Positions 25,623 to 34,518 of a stretch of DNA of 64,000 nucleotides are shown here, piece by piece; the first letter of the stretch is position 1; each line of letters opens with the position of its first letter. The translations under genes were made by a program, and so were the position numbers. Below the pieces are notes generated by a model, which searched no databases, had not been told where the DNA came from, and saw nothing but the letters and a program-made list of their open reading frames with translations. This stretch comes from CAVOKN01 sp963696505 (GTDB lineage Bacteria > Pseudomonadota > Gammaproteobacteria > Burkholderiales > Rhodocyclaceae), in assembly GCA_963696505.1 (NCBI GenBank), contig CAVOKN010000018.1, positions 1-64,000 of the forward strand, written 5' to 3'.

Positions 25623-27590
25623 TCAGGCGGTGTTCTTCAACTGCTCCAGGATCGCCGGGTTCTCCAGCGTCGAGGTGTCCTGGGTGATGTCCTCGCCCTT
25701 GGCCAGCGACCGCAGCAGGCGGCGCATGATCTTGCCGGAGCGGGTCTTGGGCAGGTTGTCGCCGAAGCGGATGTCCTTGGGCTTGGCGATCGGCCCGATC
25801 TCCTTGCCCACCCAGTTGCGCAGTTCGTTGGCGATCTTCACCGCCGCATCGCCGGTAGGCCGCGCCTGCTTCAGCACCACGAAGGCGCAGATCGCCTCGC
25901 CGGTCAGGTCGTCGGGACGGCCCACCACCGCGGCTTCGGCAACCAGCGGGTTTGCCACCAAGGCGGACTCGATCTCCATGGTCCCCATGCGGTGGCCGGA
26001 GACGTTGAGCACGTCGTCGATGCGGCCCATGATGGTGAAGTAGCCGGTCGCGGCATTGCGCACCGCGCCGTCGCCGGCAAGGTAGAGCTTGCCGCTGAAA
26101 TCCACCGGGTAGTAGGACTTCTTGTAGCGATCGGGGTCGCCCCAGATGGTGCGGATCATCGACGGCCAGGGCTTCTTGACCACCAGGAAGCCGCCCTGTC
26201 CCCAGGGCACGTCTGTGCCGGTCTCGTCGACGATGGCGGCCTGGATGCCGGGGAACGGCAGGGTGCAGGAGCCGGGCACCAGCGCCGTCACCGGCAGCGG
26301 GGTGATCATGTGGCCACCGGTCTCGGTCTGCCAGAAGGTGTCCATGATCGGGCAGCGGCCGCCACCGACCTCGTTGTAGTACCACATCCATGCTTCGGGG
26401 TTGATCGGTTCACCGACGGAACCCAGCAGGCGCAGCGACGAGAGGTTGTACTTCCTCGGCAACTCCCCGCCGGCCTTGATCAGCGAGCGGATGGCGGTGG
26501 GCGCCGTGTAGAAGATGCTGACCTTGTGGTCCTGGATCATCTTCCAGAAGCGGCCGGCGTCCGGGTAGGTCGGTACGCCCTCGAACATGATCTCGGTGCC
26601 GCCGCAGGCCAGCGGGCCATAGGCGATGTAGGTGTGGCCGGTAACCCAGCCGATGTCCGCCGTGCACCAGAAGACGTCGTTCGGCTTGAGGTCGAACACC
26701 CACTTCATGGTCAGGATGGCGTGCAGCAGGTAGCCGCCGGTGGAGTGCTGAACGCCTTTGGGCTTGCCGGTGGAACCGGAGGTGTAGAGCAGGAACAGCG
26801 GATGCTCGGCACCAACCCACTCCGGCTCGCAGGTCTCGGACTGGCCGTCGGCGATGTCGTGCCACCACAGGTCGCGCCCGGCCACCATGTTGCAGGCGCC
26901 GCCGGTGCGCTTGTAGACCACCACGGTCTTGATCGACTCGCAGCCGCCCAGGTTGATGCCCTCGTCCACCGCGGGCTTGAGAGGAATGTTCTTGCCGCCG
27001 CGGCACTGCTCGTCGGCGGTGATCACCGCCACCGCGCCGGCGTCCTGGATACGTTCCTGCAGGCTCTTGGCAGAGAAGCCGCCGAACACCACCGAGTGGA
27101 TGGCGCCGATGCGGGCGCAGGCCTGCATCGCCACCACGCCCTCGATCGACATCGGCATGTAGATGATGACGCGGTCGCCCTTCTTGATGCCCTGGGCCTT
27201 GAGCGCGTTGGCGAACTTGGCTACGCGGGTCAGCAGATCCTTATAGGTGGCCTTGCTGACCTGGCCGCCGTCGGCCTCGAAGATGATCGCCACCTTGTCG
27301 CCCAGGCCGGCCTTCACCTGGCGGTCGAGGCAGTTGTAGGAGACGTTCAACTCGCCGTCGGCGAACCACTTGAAGAACGGCGCCTCGCTATCGTCCAGGG
27401 ACTTGGTGAAGGGCTTGTGCCACTCCACGTGTTCCTTCGCCAACCGCGCCCAGTAGCCCGCGTAATCCTGCTCCGCCTCCTTGCACAGGGCCTCGTAGGC
27501 CGCCATGCTGCCGATCGTGGCGTTCTTGATCGTCTGCTCGGAGGGCTGGAACACACGGGTTTCCTGCATCACGGAATTGATAGCGGTCAT
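25623..27590 (-). CDS. acs: Acetyl-coenzyme A synthetase
   Basis: 655 residues, full length. It activates acetate to acetyl-CoA through acetyl-AMP in the cytoplasm. Motifs: the P-loop-like LLYTSGSTGKPKGVQHSTGG, the FWQTETGGHM adenylation block, GRIDDVLNVSGHRMGT, and PKTRSGKIMRR with the conserved, acetylation-prone Lys620. The start ATG is preceded by AGGAG at 8 bp. It heads the cluster of a small membrane protein, symporter-kinase and regulators, consistent with CrbS-type control of acetate uptake. The upstream region is shared with the divergent yqhA gene. Confidence 0.97.
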   Translation of the reverse strand: MTAINSVMQETRVFQPSEQTIKNATIGSMAAYEALCKEAEQDYAGYWARLAKEHVEWHKPFTKSLDDSEAPFFKWFADGELNVSYNCLDRQVKAGLGDKVAIIFEADGGQVSKATYKDLLTRVAKFANALKAQGIKKGDRVIIYMPMSIEGVVAMQACARIGAIHSVVFGGFSAKSLQERIQDAGAVAVITADEQCRGGKNIPLKPAVDEGINLGGCESIKTVVVYKRTGGACNMVAGRDLWWHDIADGQSETCEPEWVGAEHPLFLLYTSGSTGKPKGVQHSTGGYLLHAILTMKWVFDLKPNDVFWCTADIGWVTGHTYIAYGPLACGGTEIMFEGVPTYPDAGRFWKMIQDHKVSIFYTAPTAIRSLIKAGGELPRKYNLSSLRLLGSVGEPINPEAWMWYYNEVGGGRCPIMDTFWQTETGGHMITPLPVTALVPGSCTLPFPGIQAAIVDETGTDVPWGQGGFLVVKKPWPSMIRTIWGDPDRYKKSYYPVDFSGKLYLAGDGAVRNAATGYFTIMGRIDDVLNVSGHRMGTMEIESALVANPLVAEAAVVGRPDDLTGEAICAFVVLKQARPTGDAAVKIANELRNWVGKEIGPIAKPKDIRFGDNLPKTRSGKIMRRLLRSLAKGEDITQDTSTLENPAILEQLKNTA

Positions 27591-27852
27591 CTGGGCAGTC
27601 TCCTCATGCTCATGAATTAAGGGAAATCGATCCGTCCTCGCCGCTGCGACGACAGGGCGGGACAGGGCAAGCCTGCTTTGTCGGGTTCTTGCCCTCTCGG
27701 GAGGGCGATATTCTAGGATAATTCATCGATTAAACAGAATAATTCTTACGTCGCACTTACGCGGGCCGGGGCAGAACCCTTGGCGGCAAGACCTGCGATG
27801 TACAATCCGCCGCCCTCCCGCACTGCAACACGCACACTCAGGACCGAAACGC
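27591..27852. promoter_or_regulatory. Divergent promoter region acs / yqhA
   Basis: 262 bp with a conspicuous AT-rich block at about 27710-27750 (attcatcgattaaacagaat and neighbours) in an otherwise GC-rich context. It must hold the promoters for both directions. No specific operator is recognised with confidence. Confidence 0.5.
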
Positions 27853-28377
27853 ATGAAAGGCACCATCCGCTTCATCGAACAGCTGATCTTCGCCAGCCGC
27901 TGGATCCAAGCACCGCTCTACCTCGGGCTGATCGTCGCCCAGGCGGCTTACGTCTATCGCTTCATGGTGGAGCTTGCCCACCTGGTGACCAAGGCCGGCA
28001 GCCTTTCAGAGAGCGACATGGTGCTCATCATCCTCGGCCTGATCGACGTGGTGATGGTCGCCAACCTGCTGATCATGATCATCGTCGGCGGCTACGAAAC
28101 CTTCGTCTCCCGCCTCGAACTCGACGACCACCCGGACCTGCCGGAATGGCTGTCCCACGTCAACGCCGGCGTGCTCAAGGTCAAGCTCGCCACCGCGCTG
28201 ATCGGCATTTCCTCGATCCACCTGCTCAAGTCCTTCATCAACGCCGCCAACCTGCCGGACCGGGCGCTGATGTGGCAGGTGATCATCCACGTCGCCTTCC
28301 TGGTTTCGGCCCTGGCCGTGGCCTATACCGACAAGCTGATGAACACCACGCTGTTGATGGCCAAGAAAACCCACTGA
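27853..28377 (+). CDS. UPF0114 / YqhA family membrane protein
   Basis: 174 residues with about four TM helices. Family features: IRFIEQLIFASRWIQAPLYLGL, LGLIDVVMVANLLIMIIVGGYE, and LKVKLATALIGISSIHLLKSF. The function of YqhA proteins is unknown. The gene precedes fumarase by 21 bp on the same strand, so they are probably co-transcribed. Confidence 0.92.
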   Translation: MKGTIRFIEQLIFASRWIQAPLYLGLIVAQAAYVYRFMVELAHLVTKAGSLSESDMVLIILGLIDVVMVANLLIMIIVGGYETFVSRLELDDHPDLPEWLSHVNAGVLKVKLATALIGISSIHLLKSFINAANLPDRALMWQVIIHVAFLVSALAVAYTDKLMNTTLLMAKKTH

Positions 28378-28398
28378 CGCCCCTACGAGAGCCTGCCC

Positions 28399-29913
28399 AT
28401 GACCGTGATCCGCCAGGAAGACCTGATCCAGAGCATTGCCGACGCGCTGCAGTTCATTTCCTACTACCACCCCGTCGACTACATCCGCAGCCTGGCGCGC
28501 GCCTACGACCTGGAGCAGTCGCCGGCGGCCAAGGACGCGATCGCCCAGATCCTGATCAATTCGCGCATGTGCGCCGAAGGTCACCGTCCGATCTGCCAGG
28601 ACACAGGGATCGTCAACGTCTTCCTCAAGGTCGGCATGGACGTGCGCTGGGACGCGCGCCTCAGCGTGCAGGAGATGTGCGACGAGGGTGCGCGCCGCGC
28701 CTACCTGCATCCCGACAACAAGTTGCGCGCCTCGATTCTCGCCGACCCGGCGGGCGCCCGGCGCAACACCAAGGACAACACCCCCGCAGTAGTCCATGTG
28801 TCCCTGGTGCCGGGCGACAAGCTGGAGGTGGACGTCGCGGCCAAGGGTGGCGGCTCGGAGAACAAGTCCAAGTTCGTCATGCTCAACCCCTCGGATTCCA
28901 TCGTGGACTGGGTGATGAAGACGGTGCCAACCATGGGCGCCGGCTGGTGCCCGCCGGGCATGCTCGGCATCGGCATCGGCGGCACCGCCGAGAAGGCCAT
29001 GCTGATGGCCAAGGAGGTGCTGATGGAGCCCATCGACATGCAGGAGCTGATCGCCCGCGGGCCGACCAATCGCGCCGAGGAACTGCGCATCGAACTGTAC
29101 GACAAGGTCAATGCCCTGGGGATAGGCGCCCAGGGCCTGGGCGGCCTCACCACGGTGCTGGACGTGAAGATCAAGGACTACCCGACCCACGCCGCCAGCC
29201 TGCCGATCGCCATGATCCCCAACTGCGCCGCCACCCGCCACGCCCACTTTGTGCTCGACGGCTCCGGCCCGGCAGTGCTGGAAGCGCCCTCCCTCGCCGA
29301 CTGGCCAGAACTGACTTACGACACCTCGAAAGGCAGGCGCGTTGACCTCGACAAGGTCACCCGTGAGGAAGTCAGCGCCTGGCAACCGGGGGACGTGCTG
29401 CTGCTCAACGGCCGCATGCTGACCGGCCGCGACGCCGCCCACAAGCGCATGACCGACATGCTCTCCCGGGGCGAGAAACTGCCGGTGGATTTCACCGACC
29501 GTTTCATCTACTACGTCGGCCCGGTGGACCCGGTGCGCGACGAGGTGGTCGGCCCCGCCGGCCCCACCACAGCCACCCGCATGGACAAGTTCACGCGCCA
29601 GATGCTGGAACGGACCGGCCTGCTGGGCATGATCGGCAAGGCCGAGCGCGGCCCGGCGGGCATCGAGGCGATCCGCGACAACAAGGCGGTCTATTTGATG
29701 GCGGTGGGCGGCGCGGCCTACCTCGTCTCCAAGGCGATCAAGGCGGCCCGCGTCGTCGCCTTCGAAGACCTCGGCATGGAAGCGATCTACGAGTTCCAGG
29801 TCCAGGACATGCCGGTGACGGTGGCGGTGGATTCCCGCGGCACCTCGGTGCACCAGACCGGCCCGAAGGAGTGGCAGGCGCGCATCGGCAAGATTCCGGT
29901 GGCTGTGGCGTGA
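28399..29913 (+). CDS. Fumarate hydratase, class I ([4Fe-4S])
   Basis: 504 residues, single-chain class I fumarase interconverting fumarate and malate in the TCA cycle. The N-terminal iron-sulfur domain has SRMCAEGHRPICQDTGI and AGWCPPGMLGIGIGGT; another Cys occurs in MIPNCAATRHAHF, giving three candidate cluster ligands. The C-terminal domain has LLLNGRMLTGRDAAHKRM and YVGPVDPVRDEVVGPAGPTT. Full length and intact. It sits downstream of yqhA and ends at the long inverted repeat at 29917-29995. Confidence 0.95.
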   Translation: MTVIRQEDLIQSIADALQFISYYHPVDYIRSLARAYDLEQSPAAKDAIAQILINSRMCAEGHRPICQDTGIVNVFLKVGMDVRWDARLSVQEMCDEGARRAYLHPDNKLRASILADPAGARRNTKDNTPAVVHVSLVPGDKLEVDVAAKGGGSENKSKFVMLNPSDSIVDWVMKTVPTMGAGWCPPGMLGIGIGGTAEKAMLMAKEVLMEPIDMQELIARGPTNRAEELRIELYDKVNALGIGAQGLGGLTTVLDVKIKDYPTHAASLPIAMIPNCAATRHAHFVLDGSGPAVLEAPSLADWPELTYDTSKGRRVDLDKVTREEVSAWQPGDVLLLNGRMLTGRDAAHKRMTDMLSRGEKLPVDFTDRFIYYVGPVDPVRDEVVGPAGPTTATRMDKFTRQMLERTGLLGMIGKAERGPAGIEAIRDNKAVYLMAVGGAAYLVSKAIKAARVVAFEDLGMEAIYEFQVQDMPVTVAVDSRGTSVHQTGPKEWQARIGKIPVAVA

Positions 29914-29916
29914 TTC

Positions 29917-29995
29917 TGGTTCGCACGGCGCACCCTACGTAACTGCCTCCCCGCCTGCAGGGAACTTTCTTTCGTAGGGTGCGCCGTGCGCACCA
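29917..29995. repeat. Long inverted repeat (GTAGGGTGCGCCGTGCGCACC type)
   Basis: Arms tggttcgcacggcgcaccct... (29917-29939) and its near-exact reverse complement (29973-29995; 22 of 23 bases match), separated by 33 bp. The unit GTAGGGTGCGCCGTGCG is a well-known intergenic repeat type in Gram-negative genomes. It lies between convergent fumarase and glycerophosphodiesterase genes and could terminate both. Confidence 0.85.
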
Positions 29996-30001
29996 ATCCA
30001 A

Positions 30002-31174
30002 TTACCTGACCGCGCCGGCGATCGCCGGATGGTCGGTGAAGAAGCCGTCGATCCCGAGTTCCAGGTAGCGCCTCAGTTCTCCCGCCATGTCGCCGATCGC
30101 GGCGGGATCGTCGCCGCGGCGAAAGTCAGCCGGCAGGAAGCGGTTCTCGGCGCGGAAGGTCCAGGCGTGCACCGCGAGGCCCGCGGCATGGGCGTCCTTC
30201 ACCAGAGATGAAGGCACTCCGAGCAGGCCGTCGGCGGTGCGCGGGATCAACATGTTCTTGCTGACGCCGATCGCGCTGGCATAGCGCGCCACATCCCGCA
30301 GCCCAGCCGAGGTCGCGAGATCGGCATAAGTCCGCGGGTCGCCGCTGACGGCGAAGTCGTAGGGCCGTCCCTCGGCATCCATCAGTTGCACCAGCGGCAA
30401 GCGGGTGAGCCGCGCCAGGCGCCGGAGATTGCCCACCTCGAAGGACTGGATGAACACCGGCGCCCGCGGCCCGCGGTAGCCGTGACGGCGCAGTGTGGCC
30501 ACCAGCGGCGCCTCCATGCCCAGGCCGATGCCGGCGAAGTAGGACGGATGCTTGGTCTCCGGATACACGCCGATCGGCGGCGGCGGTCGCTGGCTTCTGA
30601 CTTTCGCCGCGGCTGCCCGGCGACCGTTGGCGGCGGCCACCAGTTGCAGCACCTCGTCCAATGTCGGCACCTCGAACATGCCGTCGAAGCGCGCATTGCC
30701 GGGTCGCAGTTGCGGCAGCCGTTCACGGGCCCGCAGCGTCTTGAGTTCCGCCAGGGTGAAGTCCTCGGTGAACCAGCCCGTGATGTCCGCGCCGTCGATG
30801 CGCTTCGTCGTCCTGCGGCCGGCGAACCCGGGGCGCTCGGCGACGTCTGTCGTGGCCTCGACCAGCCGGCCGGTCTCGCGATCGAAGACGGCGATGGCGT
30901 TTTCGTGGCGCGCCACCAGCACCCCGTCGCGCGTCATGACCAGGTCGGGCTCGACGAAATCCGCGCCGTTCTCGATGGCGACGAAGTACGCGGCCAGGGT
31001 ATGTTCCGGCAGATGACCGCTGGCGCCGCGGTGGGCAATCAACAGGGGGCCGGGTTCCACGGCCGGGGTGTGGCTGGCCGCGCTCGAACTCATTGTCATG
31101 ACGAGCCCCACGATGGCCGCGCGCCGGGCGGCTGCGGAGAGGAAAATTTTCCCACGCTTACAAGGATTTGCCAA
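30002..31174 (-). CDS. glpQ: Secreted glycerophosphodiester phosphodiesterase
   Basis: 390 residues from a TTG at 31174, chosen because GGAGGG lies 8 bp upstream and this start gives a proper signal peptide (basic n-region, hydrophobic IVGLVMTM, cleavage near SSSAASHT). Periplasmic GlpQ-type enzyme hydrolysing glycerophosphodiesters. Motifs: LLIAHRGASGHLPEHTLAAY (catalytic His, Arg), VEPDLVMTRDGVLVARHE (metal-binding E, D and second His), and the C-terminal GIDGFFTDHP. Full length for the family. A start at an internal Met would lose the signal peptide. Confidence 0.88.
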   Translation of the reverse strand: MANPCKRGKIFLSAAARRAAIVGLVMTMSSSAASHTPAVEPGPLLIAHRGASGHLPEHTLAAYFVAIENGADFVEPDLVMTRDGVLVARHENAIAVFDRETGRLVEATTDVAERPGFAGRRTTKRIDGADITGWFTEDFTLAELKTLRARERLPQLRPGNARFDGMFEVPTLDEVLQLVAAANGRRAAAAKVRSQRPPPPIGVYPETKHPSYFAGIGLGMEAPLVATLRRHGYRGPRAPVFIQSFEVGNLRRLARLTRLPLVQLMDAEGRPYDFAVSGDPRTYADLATSAGLRDVARYASAIGVSKNMLIPRTADGLLGVPSSLVKDAHAAGLAVHAWTFRAENRFLPADFRRGDDPAAIGDMAGELRRYLELGIDGFFTDHPAIAGAVR

Positions 31175-31556
31175 TGGCCCATACCCTCCGCCTAATCCAT
31201 TTGGACTGTTTGCCAGACTGAACAGAAAGCCGTATAGTTTGTGAGGATTAAACAATAATCGGATGCAGCGCTCACGCATCCGGCTGATCGACCTCGGAAA
31301 AGCCTTCGCCTGCCTGTTTCGACATTGCGGCGAACGCCAACGCAGGGCGGCGGCGAGCGAAAACCGGAACAGTGTCAGTGCAGTTGCCGTAACCCGAACG
31401 ATGCCGTCTGCCGAGCGTACCGGCTCGACGTTGTCGTCGCTTTTTGCTTCTGGGTTGTCTGCCTGCATGGACGATTTTCGCCCTTGTGGTACGGCATGGT
31501 GGCGCAGGCTCCGCGCAACTCAGCACAGAGAGCCGACTGCCCGAGGTTCGATTTCA
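31175..31556. other. Divergent intergenic region, no gene recognised
   Basis: About 380 bp between the divergent glpQ-type gene and the VpsR-like regulator. An open frame upstream of the regulator start exists but its sequence (Arg/Ser-rich, no domain) looks non-coding. An AT-rich stretch (tgaggattaaacaataatcg, about 31240-31260) is the most promoter-like part. Confidence 0.5.
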
Positions 31557-32927
31557 ATGATCCAGACTCCCCGAATGCGGAATGTGCTGTTCGTCAATCC
31601 GCAAGAGCAGTGTTTCAGACTCTTCCCCGCGCTGCAATCGGCCGGTTGGGAGCCCCACCCGGTCAGCGATCCCGGTCGCACTCACGCGTTGCCGCCGAGC
31701 CTCGATTGTGCCGTCGGCGTGATCCGCCTCGACCAGCCGGAAGACCTGTCGCGCCTCTCCGCCCTCGACAACCTGATCGGCAACGGTAGCCGGGAATGGA
31801 TCGCCCTGCTGCCCGGAGGGCTCGCCGCCGCACCCGAGGTGCGCCGCCTGATTGCCGAGGCCTGCTTCGATTACCTGACCCTCCCGGTCGATCCGGAGCG
31901 CATGCTGGCCACCCTGGGTCATGCTCATGGGATGGCGGCGATGCGCGGCGCCGTGCCGTACACCGGCTTGGAGGACGGCTGGGCCGCCAAGCATGTCCTG
32001 GGCAGCAGTCCCGCGACACGGGCCCTGCGCGGCCAGGTGTCCCGGCTCGCCCACGCCCACGGGCCGGTGCTCATCACCGGCGAACGCGGCAGCGGCAAGG
32101 CACTTGCGGCGCGCGCGATTCACGAGGAATCGGAGCGCGCGGGCGGACCCTTCGTGGTGCTGGACTGCGCCGCGATCTCCCCCGACTTTCGCCGCTTCGA
32201 GTTGCTGGGCTACGACCAGGGCACGCTGGCGACGGCGACCGCAGCGCATATCGGCCGCATCGAGGCGGCATCGGGCGGCACCCTGTTCCTCGAAGAGATT
32301 CACGATCTTCCCATCGACCTGCAGGGCCACCTCCTCGAATTCCTGACCCGCGGCGGAATTCGCCGCATGGGAGGAACGGACTACCACCGTCTCGATGTTC
32401 GCGTCATCGCGGCAACTGCAGAGGACATGGACCATGCCGTCGCCGCGGGTCATTTTCGCGCCGATCTGCTGCAGCATCTGTCGCCACTCCAGATCCGGGT
32501 TCCCGCGCTGCGCGACAGGCGCACCGATATCGAGGATCTCGTCCGGCACTTTCTGCGCCAGAGCCGTCTGGAGATCCGGCACGGACCGCGCCATTTCGCC
32601 CCGCAAGCGATGTCCGCGCTGTACCGGCACCACTGGTCGGGCAACATCGAGGAACTGGCCAATCGCGTAAGACGTGCGGTGGTCATGGCGGAAGGCCGGC
32701 TCGTTTCGAGCGCCGACCTCGGCTTCGATGGCAGCGACTGCCCGCGCACGCCCCTCACCCTGGATCAGGCCCGGGATCGCGCGGAACTTCAGATCCTCCT
32801 CGACGCCCTGGACCGGCACCGCGGCAACGTCACGCGTGCCGCGCGGGATCTCGATGTTTCCCGCGTGACCCTTTATCGTCTGCTGGAGAAGCACGGCATC
32901 CGTCACGGCCGCGCCAACGGCGCTTGA
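31557..32927 (+). CDS. VpsR-like AAA+ transcriptional regulator lacking GAFTGA
   Basis: 456 residues from the ATG at 31557; Met7 is an alternative start. Residues 1-130 form a VpsR-type receiver-like domain without a clear phospho-acceptor set. Residues 145-375 form a sigma-54-activator AAA+ domain: Walker A GERGSGK at 175-181, GGTLFLEE at 240-247 (Glu where Walker B normally has Asp), and a Fis-type HTH at the end (VTRAARDLDVSRVTLYRLL). The loop that should read GAFTGA reads GTLATA (222-227), so contact with sigma-54 is unlikely. VpsR of Vibrio, also divergent in this loop, controls exopolysaccharide genes with sigma-70. The target here is unknown. Confidence 0.88.
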   Translation: MIQTPRMRNVLFVNPQEQCFRLFPALQSAGWEPHPVSDPGRTHALPPSLDCAVGVIRLDQPEDLSRLSALDNLIGNGSREWIALLPGGLAAAPEVRRLIAEACFDYLTLPVDPERMLATLGHAHGMAAMRGAVPYTGLEDGWAAKHVLGSSPATRALRGQVSRLAHAHGPVLITGERGSGKALAARAIHEESERAGGPFVVLDCAAISPDFRRFELLGYDQGTLATATAAHIGRIEAASGGTLFLEEIHDLPIDLQGHLLEFLTRGGIRRMGGTDYHRLDVRVIAATAEDMDHAVAAGHFRADLLQHLSPLQIRVPALRDRRTDIEDLVRHFLRQSRLEIRHGPRHFAPQAMSALYRHHWSGNIEELANRVRRAVVMAEGRLVSSADLGFDGSDCPRTPLTLDQARDRAELQILLDALDRHRGNVTRAARDLDVSRVTLYRLLEKHGIRHGRANGA

Positions 32928-33050
32928 CCCGGACCGCAAGTATCGACGGCAGGGCGCACGTCCCTCGCCGACCGCGGATCGCCCGAGGGCCGCAGCTGGC
33001 GCGCCCGCGGTTCTTCTGCAATCATCGTCGCCGTCTTGATCCGACCGACC

Positions 33051-33821
33051 ATGTTCCGCAAGATCCGCATCATCCTGCTGCTGCTGGTGCTGGCCACCGT
33101 CGCCCAGTCGGCATGGCTGGCGCGTTCCCGTGCCACCGACTGGCGCTCGTCGCTCCAGGTGGTGATCTACCCCCTCAATGCCGACGGTTCGCCGGTCACG
33201 GCGAACTACCTGGCGAAGCTTGCCGACCGCCATTTCGAGGACATAGAGACCTTCATCGAGGAGCAGGCGCGGCACTACGGCATCGCCACCCTGCGCCCGG
33301 CGGACCTTTCCGTCGCGCCGCTCATGGACACCCTGCCCCCGCCGGCGCCGCTGTCCGCGAGCCCGCTGGACGCCATCGTGTGGAGCCTGCGCATGCGCTG
33401 GTGGGCATGGCGCAATGATTCGTATCGCGGCCCAGCGCCGCAGGTCAAGCTGTTCGTTCTCTACCACGACGCGAACCTCAGCGAGCGCGTCGGCCACTCC
33501 GTCGGCATGGAAAAGGGCATGATCGGGGTGGTGAATGCCTTCGCCGCGCGGGACATGGCACATCAGAACAACGTCATCATCGCCCACGAACTGCTGCACA
33601 CGCTGGGAGCGAGCGACAAATACGATCCCGCCACCAACCAGCCGCGCCACCCCGACGGCTACGCCGATCCGCAGCGCCAGCCGCTCCATCCCCAGGAAAC
33701 GGCCGAGATCATGGGCGGGCGAATCCCGGTTTCCGACGAGGAGGCCGAGATCCCGTTCAGCCTCGCCGAGGTGATCGTAGGTCCGGCCACCGCCCGGGAG
33801 ATTCGCTGGCTTCGGGATTGA
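33051..33821 (+). CDS. Secreted zinc metallopeptidase-like protein
   Basis: 256 residues from the ATG at 33051 (a TTG 15 bp upstream is also possible). An N-terminal signal or anchor (FRKIRIILLLLVLATVAQSAWL) is followed by an uncharacterised domain. The motif HELLHTLGASDKYD has the HExxH zinc site and a downstream Asp, suggesting a metallopeptidase; DPATNQPRHPDGYADP and AEIMGGRIP follow it. No neighbour indicates a substrate. It follows the VpsR-like gene by about 120 bp on the same strand. Confidence 0.7.
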   Translation: MFRKIRIILLLLVLATVAQSAWLARSRATDWRSSLQVVIYPLNADGSPVTANYLAKLADRHFEDIETFIEEQARHYGIATLRPADLSVAPLMDTLPPPAPLSASPLDAIVWSLRMRWWAWRNDSYRGPAPQVKLFVLYHDANLSERVGHSVGMEKGMIGVVNAFAARDMAHQNNVIIAHELLHTLGASDKYDPATNQPRHPDGYADPQRQPLHPQETAEIMGGRIPVSDEEAEIPFSLAEVIVGPATAREIRWLRD

Positions 33822-33898
33822 ACCGGTAAGAAGCAGTTGATGATCCACGAAGGAAGCGAAGACCGTCACGCCAATGCGGATTGAGGCCCGAAAGGGCC

Positions 33899-33930
33899 GC
33901 AGCCGACATCGGGCGCTGGATGTCGGCTGC
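33899..33930. repeat. Perfect hairpin between metallopeptidase and DUF456 genes
   Basis: gcagccgacat (33899-33909) and atgtcggctgc (33920-33930) are perfect 11-bp arms around a 10-base loop. There is no T run, so it is a repeat or regulatory hairpin rather than a classic terminator. Confidence 0.75.
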
Positions 33931-34032
33931 GCTGTGCTTGAGCCGCCCCCGCGGAAATAGCGCGCCGCGAACGATCCACGGAGCACACAATCCAACAGGC
34001 GCCTTCCAGCGACTGACTTTCGACGACATCCC

Positions 34033-34518
34033 ATGGAAACGACCCTGCTCTGGATCCTCTCCGCCCTGCTGGTGCTGGTGGGCCTGCTTGGCATGCTGCT
34101 GCCGGCGCTGCCCGGCACGCCGCTGATCTTCCTCGGTCTGGTTGTCGCCGCCTGGATAGACGACTTCGCCAAGGTCGGCGGGATCACTGTCGCCCTGCTC
34201 GGCGCGCTGGGGGCACTCGCCTGGCTGGTCGATTACCTAGCCGCCAGCCTCGGCGCCAAGCGAGCGGGAGCCAGCCCGCTGGCGGTGGTCGGGGCGGTGC
34301 TGGGTACGGTAGTGGGCATCTTCTTCGGCCTCGTCGGCCTGCTGCTCGGGCCGCTGCTCGGCGCCGTGGCCGGCGAATTGATCGCCGGCCGCAGCCACGG
34401 TCAGGCGGCGAAGGTCGGACTGGCCACCTGGGTCGGCATGGTCTTCGGCCTGGCGGCCAAATTGGCCATCGGCTTCACCATGATCGGCGTGTTCGCCACC
34501 GCCTATTTCGTCGCCTGA
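34033..34518 (+). CDS. DUF456 family membrane protein
   Basis: 161 residues, almost entirely hydrophobic, with about four to five TM helices and Gly-rich packing (LLGMLLPALPGTPLIFLGLV, GAVLGTVVGIFFGLVGLLLGPLLGAVAGEL), the DUF456 pattern. Function unknown. Its end overlaps the end of the convergent sodium-channel gene by 16 bp. Confidence 0.9.
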   Translation: METTLLWILSALLVLVGLLGMLLPALPGTPLIFLGLVVAAWIDDFAKVGGITVALLGALGALAWLVDYLAASLGAKRAGASPLAVVGAVLGTVVGIFFGLVGLLLGPLLGAVAGELIAGRSHGQAAKVGLATWVGMVFGLAAKLAIGFTMIGVFATAYFVA

